This document shows, piece by piece, positions 24,401 to 36,400 of a stretch of DNA of 45,911 nucleotides. The position numbers and the translations under genes are program-made. Source of the DNA: Candidatus Omnitrophota bacterium (GTDB taxonomy: Bacteria > Omnitrophota > Gorgyraeia > Gygaellales > Profunditerraquicolaceae); NCBI GenBank assembly GCA_026387405.1, contig JAPLLV010000040.1:1-45911 (forward strand), given 5' to 3'. The first letter of the stretch is position 1, and each line of letters begins with the position of its first letter. The notes under the pieces are model-generated. The model did not search any database and was not told where the DNA came from. It saw only the letters and a program-made list of their open reading frames with translations.

Positions 24401-27400
24401 TAGCTTTAACTTTGCCGATAACCGGTTTGTTAACCGTATTTCTAACCCAGCCGCATACTGTTCTTTCCGTGGCAGGAATATCAGGTGCGGCTTTGTTGCT
24501 AACATGGGCTGTGGAGTCCCTCCTCCAGGGAACTGACCCCTCCACGGCCCATGTTACAACAGTCGAAAGGAGCTTACCATGGTCAAGATCAATTACGACG
24601 TCCTCGAGATCGATCATATTGTTGAGTTTAATCTTGATTCTACCATCTTTGCTGCTGCTCGGGAAAATGGCAATGGCCATTTACGCATCTTCCTTATTTA
24701 CCAGTCTACCGGTAATGTTTACACACGCAACGGCCGCGTTGACTCCTGGGAGCAACTTTTTGGCTCTGAGCGCGACTCCGTTATTGCTCGGGTGCTTGCA
24801 GCCAGAAATAAGGAAACTCCCACCTACAGGATCAACAGCGTACAAAGCGTCAACTGATCCTACGGGTGCCGCAGGGGTAGCTTTGCCCGCAGCTATAGCT
24901 TCCAGACTCGCGGTGGAATTTGGGGGGGAGGCCGTTGCGCCCAAAACGCTCGGCTGCAACGTGGTAACGGTTTTAGGGGTAAGCTCGGTTGCAACGCAGG
25001 CAGGGGGAATCTTGCCGGCGGCAAAGACAGGAGTTTTGGCTGCCCATGTCGCTCCTTTATTAGCTAATATGAGCGGCTTAGGCACTTTAATAGCATTAGG
25101 AGTTTTAGCAGGCCTGGCTTGGCTTGCCTGGAGGCATTTTGCCCACGCGCCGCCGCCCGCTTCTGGCGACAGTAAAAGCACAGGGCCGGGCGCGACGCAG
25201 CATCGCCTGGGGTCTCATAAGATGTTGACTAAAGCAGAATTTAAGGAGATGGTTGCGGATGCAAAGGAAAAAAGCGCCAAGCCGTTAACGCGGGATGAAT
25301 TGGAGGATAGGATTCAAGACCTTAACACTAGATTAGATATCCTCCGTGATGAGTATCAAGCTCCTGAAGGCGCTGTATCTAACGCAACGCGGCAGGTATT
25401 TATCTATATTGAGCAACATCTTGAAGCGTTGGTAACCTTATTAAGAAAAGGTAATAAGGTGAGCGTTACGCGCAATGGGGCTGAGCAGGAGTATACCTAT
25501 ACGATTTATTATGCAAAATCAGACGCATATTTTCAGACTAAATCAGGTAAGAAGAGCATGAATGCTTTTACTGTGTATGATGACAGACGCAAACAGGTAA
25601 AGATTTATATTCGTAACTCGTCAGGTTTGATTCATGAAGGGGTAGAGATTTTACTGGGTCTGCCGCATGTGCTGGCGTTCCTGATTGAGGCGGTAGTAGA
25701 GCCGGTTTATTTTGGTTACACTTATTTTGTGCCGGTAGCTAATCAGGAGGTGCTGCTTCCTGAGCGCGCGTTGCGGGAATTGCAAGAATTAAGCGCGGAT
25801 GATGAGCAATTAAGGGCGTTCCTGCAGGAGTATCCGGCGGTGATTCAGAAACTACAAACGGCTTTTGCGAAGAATGACTATTTCTTCCAGTATTCATGGC
25901 GGATTATGGCCTTACTTACCGGTGCGGCGTTTTTCCAACGCTATATACAGGAGCAGGAGGTAAAGACTATTGAGAGATTTTTAAACGCCAGTGAAAGACG
26001 TTTTCAACAAGGAAACATGATGGGATTCTTCCCTGATTATGAGGCCGCATTCGGCAAAGCAGAGGCAAGTATTTATACTATGGTCATTCCCGGAATAGTC
26101 ATAGCGCTACGGGATACGCATACTCCTTCGGCAGTAGCCCGTGCGTTCCACGGACATCTTGAGCAATTGGCACGTACGCATGATGGCGCTGCTGCTTTGT
26201 ATAAGGGCATTATACAGAATGTTTTTAAGTTGTTATTGGCATTGGATATTCCTCTTGCTGAAAAAATTAAGATAGTAAATCGCGTCCCGAATACTTCACT
26301 GCTTAAGTTTGTTGCTCAGGAAATTTTAGATCTATATAATGATGACAAGGATCATGGGATTGAGCTTCTGGGAGAAGTAGAAGTAAAGGATATTGCTGAA
26401 TTTGCTGCACTGCTTTTACGGCATAAGGAGTCGGATTTCAAGCCGTTTTTTGCGCTAGTAGACTTAGTGGATTCTGATCTATCTGTTGTAAAAGAACGTG
26501 GGAATTGGAATGAAATAGCTGACTGTTGCGAATTGATTGTTAAGAAAGGTATTTTACAGGCAGAGGTTGAATTCGAAGCGCTTCAAACTTTGTCTGGGGA
26601 GGATAGGGTTGCAGCAATACAACATGCCTTACTTTGGTTCGTACCTTTCTATTCTTTGGATTTCCATCTTAATATGCAAGCCCGTCTCAACCCTCTGAAA
26701 GGGGCACGGCCAATCGGCTGGCATTATTTAGTTGCGTATGTAGCGGGTGATTCTGTCCGTCGGTTAGGGGAATTGATAATCGGATTAGGGCAGTTAATTG
26801 ATCGCCATCAGGATGCGCGTATTCGAGAGCAGGCAAAAAATCTGTTATCTAAGCTTGCTTTCTCCGCAAACGCCTTCCCTGGTTTTAAGAAGTATATCTG
26901 GCCGGGTATAAAGGCACGCGCGCAGGCAGGAACCGTTACTTCTGCGGATTTATCTTGCGTAAGCCGCGCCAATGCCGTGGGAGCGTTGAATGAAAGTACG
27001 TATAGGGATTTCTTACGGAAGCAGCAGAAATCAGGTGATGAGAAGATAACCGAGCAAGCGGAGATGCTCTTAAATCTACTGAATCGCAATCCTGAAGTTC
27101 TTCCGTCTCCATCAAAAGGACTGTCTTGTTTCTTTGCCGTGGGGTCAGGTGAGGTCGTGAAGTGGCTTTTGGCGCATCCGGTTTATGTCGGGATTATTAT
27201 TCTTGTCGTTTTGTGTATTATAATCTTCGTGAGATCTTGTAATACTTTTGCAGGCAATTTAGCAAAATTAGATAGGTTAGTAAAAGGCCAAGTTCCAACG
27301 CACACCGGATATTTTCCTTCGGATCCTTATCGTGAAAAAAGAATAGTTTCTATAATGGTGACGCCTCTAGGAAAGATTATCCTGATTGATCCGTTAGGGT

Positions 27401-30400
27401 TAGGTGTAGATCAAGACTCTACGCTTGGATACAGGTATGTTACGCTTGTAATCAAGGATGGCTTGATTGTCGAATACCGCCCGTTGAATCAGGGAAATGG
27501 TGTTTCTTTAGAGGATGTGCCTGAACTTCTGTCTAGATCGGTGAAAGAGTATAATTATAGAGTTTATAAACGGCGGCAGAAAAATGCAGCGCCGGTATCG
27601 GCTCCATTGACTGAAATGACAGAATCTTTCCTGAGGGGAAACAGATTAATGTTCATTGCCGTTGGCTTGGGTCTCTTCTTGGGCTTGGGCGCATCTTTGG
27701 CGTGGGCGGCAACAGGCGTTGCGCCGATTGTCGCGCCTGTGCAGGCGGCCAAGGCAGCTACATTCTTGGGCTTAACTTCAAGCGGAGGGGCTATGGTTGC
27801 GGCGGCAGTAATAATTTTTGGGTCAATGAACATTGTATCCCCTCCTACTGCCTTAGATAGCCCGGTCGCCGTGTATTTGGATAGGCTTAATTTACAACCC
27901 GGAGAAAGAACGACAGTGGAATTAGACGCGCCGAAAAAATTAGATGTCTTTATATGCTTCTTAAAAAAATGGAAACAGTCAGTTACTACAGCGGTAGAGC
28001 AATCCGATTGGAAACAAGTAGATAAATTAGCATTTTCGCTAAGGACACGGTTACAATACGAGTTAAATCAAACTATCAAAGATAGTTTTATCTGGTGGGT
28101 TATCTTAGGTACAATTAGGAGCGGCGGAACAGTCATGCCGTGTAAGGATAAGCCAAATGAAACTTATAATCTAACCGATGTAGATTTAAATAATCGGGTA
28201 GCCACTAGAGCATCTTTTGCTGGGATGATAGCCGATGGCATCGAAGGATATGTAGGGATACTAAAAGAAAATTTCTTGACTCCGGGAGGCGAGGCTAACC
28301 AGACAATGGATAAAGTATTAGGGTTGCTTGGGGCAATCCAGGCAGCCGGTAGAGTAGTATTGATAAGGATCAAGGATGAAATTTTTGTGGATGTGGAACA
28401 AACTTTGCTCCTGCAGAAGGATAAACCGGGATTAAGGCCCGCTGTACAGGTAAGCAAGTACGTTGCTATCGGTTTAGGGTTCTTAGGCTTAGGCGTATCT
28501 TTGGCGCGGGCGGCAACAGGCGCGGCAGTGCCGGCTGGGGCAGCGGCTAAGGCAGCCGTTGCGGCAAAAGTCACTGTTATTAGCGCAACTTTCCTGTCTT
28601 GGGGCGGAATTGCTTTAGTGGTATTATTGATTGCGGGATTAGGTTGCTTAGGATGTGGATATTATCATGCGCAAGCGAATAGGAAAGCGCAGGTAGGATT
28701 AGAGCAAAACCACTCCCGCGCGCAGAATATCCTTGGCGCATCAGTTACTACAGTAACAAAAACTCTAAGGCCGTATCTACCTATGGCAGGGTGGATCACG
28801 GCTATTATTGTAATCGCAGGCGTAGCAGCCATCATCCACGGGCTGATCCCCGCCGGCGCATACATTACAACCAATAAAATGTTTACCGCGGCAACGGTCC
28901 TACCGTTATTTGTTGGCGCAGGGGTAACATTAGTAAGACAAGAAGCCTATTCCATCAGCGCACCAGCGGCTATTCCGTATTTGGTAGCAGTACATACAGA
29001 GCCCGGAGATATACCGGCCGGTGAGCATTATAGGTCGGATGTGTGTAGAGCGGTAAGAAGCGCGCTCATGTTAATGGGAATATTACCCAATACTCTGGCT
29101 ATTGCGATAACCTCGCAAGTTACGTATCCTTTTGTTCATAGGGTGCAGTCATTAACCGGCTCGGTAGATTCGGAACAATTAGAGGGTGTTTTGGAAAAAG
29201 ATAAGCCTGAGGAGTTTATCCTCGTTGGCGGAGCTGCGGACGTATGCCTGCTTGCAGCATTAAATTCTCTTATAAAGTACAACCTGACACACAGACGTAA
29301 TATAAAAGTGACTATTCCGTTTAATGGATTATATGATGCCAGCGTAGGTGGAGCGAAAGGCCTTGCCAGTAATTATTATGATATATTTAATATGGCCGAT
29401 AGAACAAACTTCAGCGAATTTTCGATTTCCGCCAATTTAGATACTGCTACGCGGTTTATGATCAAAGGAGAAGATACAACCAAGCCAAAAGTTATAGTAG
29501 ATATAGTTCCTACTATGGAACAGGTCGTCGCATCATATAAACTGGGCGCGGCGGTAAATACTAATGGCCGGGTTCAGCTATTATCAGCCCTGGCCGCAGG
29601 ATTACCTGCAGGCAAGGCTTCCGCAGGAGCAGGAATTCTGGCCACCCTCCATTTGTCTACGATAGCCCTGGTCTTGGTGGTTTGTGCCGCGCTTGCCGTG
29701 GGAATCTGGTATCTGCGTTATAGAAGCGCTAAGGCCAAAGCCGCTGCATCACTGGCAGTTGCAACAACAGGCCCCCCTGCCCAGGCAGCCAAGGTTGATC
29801 GGCACTATGCGCGCAATATCATATATATAACGCTGCATATTGCCTTATTAGGTGTATTTATTTATTTCTTTGGCCGATTGATGCCGCTGGCGGCCCAGGC
29901 AAGTGCCCAGGCCAAGTATCTTGGCCTGATGCTGAGCCTAAGCGCTATAACAGTTTCCGGGATATTGTCCGGCATTGCGCTGGTCAAGAAAGATATCAAA
30001 AGCTGGCGCAAGAATAGGCCGGTTATGTTCCGCTACGGAGTTGATCTACGCAACTTGAAGCTCTCCACAGAGGTTGAGAGAGAGTTCCAGGATGAGTTAA
30101 GAGATGTCTCTGTTGACGATCAAGAGCGCGTTTTGCGCACAGTGCATAGCGAGTATTATCATCCGGAGCATAATAATATTCTGGGCGTTTTCATTAAATC
30201 TCCCATCTCTACCATAATTTCATTCTCGTTGTTTACGGCCCTGGGGATATTATCCGCGCCTTTCTCCTGGCCGGTAGTTTTGAAATTTGCCACTTTAGGA
30301 TTATTCCTGCGTTATCTGGCGCTCGTCCTTTGGAACTTTTTCTGGGATAAGCTTTGGAGAAATTTAGAGTTTACGGATTTTGCGCGCGACTTCGCAGAAG

Positions 30401-33400
30401 GTAAGTTGACTGACCAAAGAATACGGATCGAAGGAATAGAAATAACTATTCACGCAAGAATAAAACAAGAAATTAAGCGCCATAAAAAGGACGCGGAGGT
30501 TTACAGGGGCGCGCCGTCTAACGAGCGTTTCTTTAGGAAAGCGGCGCATTTGTTTACCTCGCACCTTATGCTCCGCGCCCCTATCCCGGCCGGCATACTG
30601 AATTTTGCCGCTTCCAGAGGCCTGATGATATTGATGAGCGGCATTGTGGCAAATGTGGTGCTTGTGTTATTAGGCCTGCCGGTAGTTACTCCTGACATGC
30701 TTTGGGGATTTCCTCATACTTTATCTGAAATTGTGCGCCTGAGCACGATCGTCATTGGCCTGAAACTCTTAGACGCCGAGTCATTGCGCAATGAACTGCA
30801 GGATGCCAGGGCGCAAAATGAATTTGAAAAGGCCAGGGCAGCCAAAGATAGAAACCTTACTATCGATGTACGCCGGCTGTTGGATAGGCTTGAGCTTAAC
30901 CCAGATACCCTGGATCCGAATGTGCTTAGGGCTCTGTTTGCCAGGGGTATTATCAATGCCGGGGCAAGGCCAGGATTACTGAAGATCCTCGAGGAGCAAG
31001 CCGGTTTTAATGCGGGAAAGATCTCCTTTAAAGATCGGTTCAGATATTTTATAGTTTCGGATGTTTGGGCGGTGCTATTTATCCTAGTCGGGCCTCTGGA
31101 ATTCCTGGGTTATCTGGGTTATGTGCTGCTGCATCCCCAAGATGCATTCACAGCTTACCGCGCCGGCAGCCCGTATTATGAAAAGGTGAGAAGGGATGTT
31201 GCCGCTAAAGGCAAGCCTTATTTGGCATTAGCCTTGCGTGAAGGCGGGCGCTTCTGGACCTCCTTCTGGTATATGTCTATTATCGGCCTGGAAATCAATT
31301 CGGTCTTGGCCAGCGGCGATCTGATGATGAATTATCACGGTCCTTTTGAATCGGCAGTGCATCTTATAGGTCAACCTTTGGATATCGCGGGCAAGGCGTT
31401 AGAGAGTAATTACGGCGCCATTGCCTGGGGCCAGCACGGGTTAATGCTGGTGGAGAATGCCTTAGGCCTGCATATCACCGATGTGGCCTTAAGTTTGCTA
31501 GGACACAAGGAAAAAGATACCGGCAAAAGAGAAGCCCCGGCGCCATTGCCGCCGGAGGCGCAAATAAAAAGGGCCTTAAGGGAGTTTGAGCCAAAGGAGA
31601 AACCCAGGACACCTCCAGATGCCCGGGTAGAATCGGCCCAGAAGCAGGCAGAGCCGGAGAAGTTAAAGCAGCAGCAGGCAGGGCTGGATAAATTAAGGCA
31701 GGAGCAGGGCGCGGATATCAATGCGTTGAGGGAGCTTGAAGAACGCAAAAAAGAGATCCTGCGCAAACTGCAGGAGTTGGAAGAAGGCCAGGGCACAAAT
31801 AGTAATTCCCCGAAGCCCTTTGCGAGTTTATCATCTGAGGAACTTGATAAAATGATATGGCAGCAGCTTCCTTTAGAGAGGCGTCCCGCCGCAACCGTAC
31901 TCAAAAATAAAATAATCGGTTTAGATAACGACATTAAAGGTTATCAACGAGACCTAATCGCCTTACGGGATAGCAAAGATGAGAATGTAAGCCTGTTAAA
32001 GGAATACACAACGGCCTTTTCCGGGCTAAGGGGCGTGACACCGACAAAGCCGGAGTTGATAAAATTCCTTACTGAACATTTGGCTGTTTCTCAGGCTGAA
32101 AAAACAAAAGCTGTCCGGGAGTTTGAGGGATTATTTATTGCGGCGGCGCCGACAGGTGCAACTGGTGATGCAAGCTCTGCGCCGGCTGCTGCTCAGACAG
32201 GGTGGCAAAAAGATTTGGAGCAAGGCAAGGCGCTCGTGGACGAAAAGAAATTTGATGAGGCATTTTATCATTTGCGCAGAGTAGCAGATAATTCAGCGGT
32301 CCCGGCCGCTGAACGTTCCCGGGCTTTCTATAATATGGGCGTGGCTGATTATCGGCAGGCCAATTATGTAAATGCGCTGGAAGATCTGGAAAGAGCGGTT
32401 AAATACGACCCTAAAGAGCCGATGAATTATCGCGGTCGGGCGTATGCATTTTTCGCCTTGGGGGTTGAGGAAGGTTTACTTTGCCCGCAGAGAGCGGTAA
32501 GCGATCTTGCCCGCTACCTGGAATTGCGAGGCGCATCCCTCAAGCCTGAAGACGCAAAATTTGTTGCTGAAAAAGTTAAGGACCTCCAGGGCCGCTTATT
32601 AAGTGTAGTAAAAGCCAGGGTAGATTTCCCCAGGGATGTTAGAGAGAAAACAATCTATAAAGATTTTGCTTTACAGCTTGAAGCAGGCATTAAAAATGAA
32701 AACGCGCCCATTGTAAGCCGGTTACAACAGCTTAATTCTCTCTTTGAGGCCCTGGATGATAGATTATACAGCGTTAGCCGTCCTATTAAACTTGATAACC
32801 CGGAAGAAAAGGCAAAGGCAAGAGGGATACTGATGCGTCTTGTTGCCGACATGCCGCTTATGTCTTCGGAATCATCCGCGGCGGATATGTTTGTAAGCGC
32901 AGATTTGCATAGAGGCAGCAGGGCTCTTAAGCATAAGGCAGGTAAGGAAATTATCTCTTATGACGATGAGGCGGGAAAATGTTCGCTGAACCCCGATTTA
33001 AGAGTAGTAGATAATGAAAGCCGGCTCTACTGGCAGGCAGAGGATGGTACAGTATATGAATTTACGATTGATGGAGCAGTGCGCAGAGTTAAGGCAAAAG
33101 AAGCTCCTGCCGCAGCCAAGAAAGACCCTGCCTCAAGCGCCAGGCCGTTAACAGCGCCAGAGGAAGTTATCTTACAAAAGCATATCTCCAGCAATTATTC
33201 ACGTTTTGGCGTAGTGATAAACAATCTCTGGGTGCGCGAGGCATTACAACTGGTGGCGGAATTTAGCGGTATGGATGCCGGTCAATACCTTGCTGAAGTT
33301 AAGAAAAAAGGTTTGATCCGCGCCGGGCCGATCACCAAAGAGCTGCGTAAACTCCATCCGGACTTCCCCGAGATATTTGCCACTACCCACCAGAATACGA

Positions 33401-36400
33401 TTATCATAGATTACTCCCTGCTTAGTTTACCCAAAGCGCGAGCGGTTACCGCTATTGCCGCAGAAATAATCCATGAATCCAGCGCCTTGGCAGGAACAAC
33501 TGATGCCGAAAGCGGGCAGTTTGCCGCAGCATTCCGCCAGTGGCTGGCTGCTTCCCAGAAATCCCAGCCGCAGCCTGTTCAAGCAGACGCAGCAAAAAAA
33601 GAGCTGGCCAGAAGAATAGCAGAGACGGCTGCCGCTGAACAAGAGGTTTTAAGCAAGCTGCAGGCAGCTGCCAATTTTGAGCAGCAAGAGCAAGGGAATT
33701 TAGACAGGATTAAAAAAGAGCTGGCCGATAAGAAGAGAGAGGTAGCCGAAACCGCCGCAGCCGCCGTCCAGAAAGTAGAACAAGCAAAGCAGGAAAGAGA
33801 AGAGTTTAGGCGGCGGGCTGAGGCTGAACAGCAGGCCTTTGCCGCGCAGAGGGCTAGACAGCAGGAAGAACTGGCGGCATTAGGGAAAGCGCGGCCGGCA
33901 TCCAAGCCAGTTGGCGGCAGTCGGCCGGCAGCTCCTCCTGTTAGTCCAGCGCCGGGAGCGCAGCAGAATCCGCCGGCAGTTGCTCAAGATGCAAATAAGG
34001 CCGCGCCGCCTGCGCCGCAGCCTGCAGGGCAGAATCCGCAACCAGGCACAGATAATGCCGCCGCGATCGCGCAACTAAGAAAAGAATTAGCCGGCGTGGA
34101 TGCTCGAATTTCCGCGTTGAATACCAATATCTCCGTCAGGGCCCGGAGCATTAGCGCCTTAGAAACAGAAATAAACAGCCAGAGAGAAGGGTTGGGCCTG
34201 CCGCCGGAAAGAGGGGCCGCAGTTGCTCAAGCTGCGCAAGCTCCTCAGGCAGCGTCTCTTACTGTGCCCCTGGCGCCGGCAGAAAGACTATTACAACTTA
34301 GAACGCGATTGGTTCAGATCAACGCGGAGCTTGAAGAAAAAGAAGGAGCACCGGAGCCGGCAGGCACTTCTACGGCTATTCCGGCTTCAGAGAGAAAGAG
34401 TGCGGAGCTAAATCCAGAGTTAGCCCAGGCAGTAACAGCCGTAGACACGCTACAGAAAAATATACGTGATTTAGAGCAGAAAATCGCCCTCATAAAACCA
34501 GGCGCGCAAGGCGCAGGCCTGTCGGAGCTAGAAAGGGTGGGGCTGGAAGAACAAAGGGCGCGCGCGACTAAGGTTGTGGATGGTTGGAACCGCGTAATCC
34601 AGGAGTGGAAGTTAGATATTGCCCTGGTTGAGGGCGAGATCAGCTTTATCCAGCAGCATCCGGAGCTCACCAATGGCTTAGTCGAGGCTAAGAATAGACT
34701 AGAGCAGCGTAAGCAGAGCTTAGGGGATGCCAATAATAAATTAAAAGAAGCAGAAGAAAAGGTAAAAGCCATTGAGGTGCAGCTTGCCGGGAAGCAGCCG
34801 AGATTGGATGAGGCCGGCCAGCAGAGGCTCTCGGGCTTACAAAAAGAATTAGAAACTACCCGCAGCGCATTAACGCAGGCAGAAGATAAGCGCAAAAAAT
34901 TAGAAGCGCAGGCTTCAGGAACTACCCGCGCTCCGCCTGCTACGGGCGCTTCCGCTGTTCAGCCGAATCCTTCCCCAGCAGAAACCCTTCTTTCCCAGGA
35001 GCAAATCAGAGCCCTAGAAACCCAGATCACAGAAAAAAGCGCCGAGCTTGCGCGGGTGCGCAGCAGGATAAGCCAGCTCGAGGCCCAGCTCAAGGCCGCG
35101 GCAAATCCTGTTTCAGCCAAGCAGCTGCAGACAGAGTTAGACACTGCTAAAAAGGATCTGGAGCAGGAGAAACAGGCGCTTGGTAATGACAGGAAAAAAT
35201 TAGCAGGATTACAAAAGGCGCAGCCTGCGGTTGCCCCGGCCTTGGCGCGGCAGAATACTAAAGCGCCCGCACTGACGCGCAGCGGAAGGTATTTGTTTAT
35301 TAACGGCGCTATCCCCGTGGGCCTTAGTTTGGATGCCAATACGGTTACCCCTGCGGATATTCCGCGCATCCATGAAACTAAGTCTAATGTCGCGCGCAGC
35401 TGGCAGCCATTCTCCCTGGAGATGGCCCGTGGGTTGATCCAGAGAAATATTAAGGCGCTTTTTGAGGGTATGCCATTAGACGCTGGTGGATACAATCATT
35501 TGAGTCTTATGTGGAGTAAGCCACTTCCTCAAGATCAGAGACTTCCTGAATATAGGAAAGCAAGATTGAATCTGGAAGATAGCAATTATTTTGAACACCT
35601 GGAAGAATTACGCGCAGTTGCAAAAGGGATATCAGAAATTATCATTGAGTTAGGCAATGAGCTGAACCAGCCAAATCATTACCCGGTTTATAGCCACGGT
35701 AAAACAGTAGAAGATTATTTCAGCCGCATTGTTGACCGCGAGTCAAGGAAAGTGCATACCAAGTTTGGCAAAGCCATATTTACTTCGGTAGTCTTGGGTG
35801 ATCTGGATGATCGGCAAGAGCTCATTAGGCATATGGTGCTGGCGCTGCAGACCGACGTGGATATGGTCGGGTTTAATCACTACCGCGGAAAAAATCTTAC
35901 TTTGGTGGTCGAGAATTGGGAAGCAGCCTGCGCGGAGGCAGGGGTAGTCAAGCCCTTCTACATTGCCGAGGCAGGAAGGCAGTCCAATCAGCCCGGCGAG
36001 GAAGGACAGAGGGATTATTTATTAGATCTAGTGCAGAGCGCGAAAGATCAGCAAGTCGGGCTGATCGTGATGAGTTTCAAAGATAACGCGGCCAAAGGCG
36101 AAGATGACCTCTGGGGTATTATTAGTGAAAAGGGCACGCCTAAGGCAGGGTTTGCCGCAATAAGCCAGGCATTTGCCGCCATTGTTGCCGAGGGCCTTAA
36201 GTCCGGCGGGATGAGTCAACCGCAGGCCGGCCAGGAAAGACCCGAGATCGCCACCCTGCGCAGTGGTATTACCCAAAGAGAGGCCAGGATAAAAGAATTA
36301 GAAACAACTATCGAGAGATTAAAACAGCAGCCGGCAGTTGCGGCTAAAGGCCTGTCCGCAGCAGCCCTGGAGGACTTAAGGAAAGAACTTGCAGCCTTAA

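Larger units (their letters stand above)
24063..25170 (+). other. membrane-rich stretch of the giant frame, with internal repeats (residues 8021-8390)
   Basis: Hydrophobic helices occur at about 24106-24150, 24190-24235, 24388-24450, 24454-24510, 24601-24720 and 25065-25125. Related pieces recur: LSVAGRTAAFG with LSVAGISGAALL, and GIPAIIAVILISRPAVEV with LPAAIASRLAVEF. The part between 24556 and 24857 overlaps a small gene in another frame. There the giant-frame product is an odd Ser/Leu/Ile-rich string (SRSIILLSLILILPSLLLLG), as expected when another gene's codons are read out of frame. The giant frame nevertheless has no stop there. Confidence 0.55.

Noticed and set aside
24421-24500. Promoter for the embedded gene
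   Set aside because: TTGTTA at 24427 and CATACT at 24454 are 21 bases apart, too far for a standard sigma-70 promoter. Nothing better was found.
24501-24555. Intrinsic terminator
   Set aside because: No run of T follows the right arm; the next bases encode a Shine-Dalgarno and start codon.
24566-24580. Programmed -1 frameshift from the giant frame into the small ORF
   Set aside because: The hairpin lies upstream of the possible slip site rather than downstream, and no slippery heptamer is present. Internal initiation at the Shine-Dalgarno explains the layout better. Not excluded completely.
28641-28670. Lipoprotein signal (lipobox) at GLGCLGCG
   Set aside because: The residues before either Cys do not match the lipobox, and the site is thousands of residues inside the chain.
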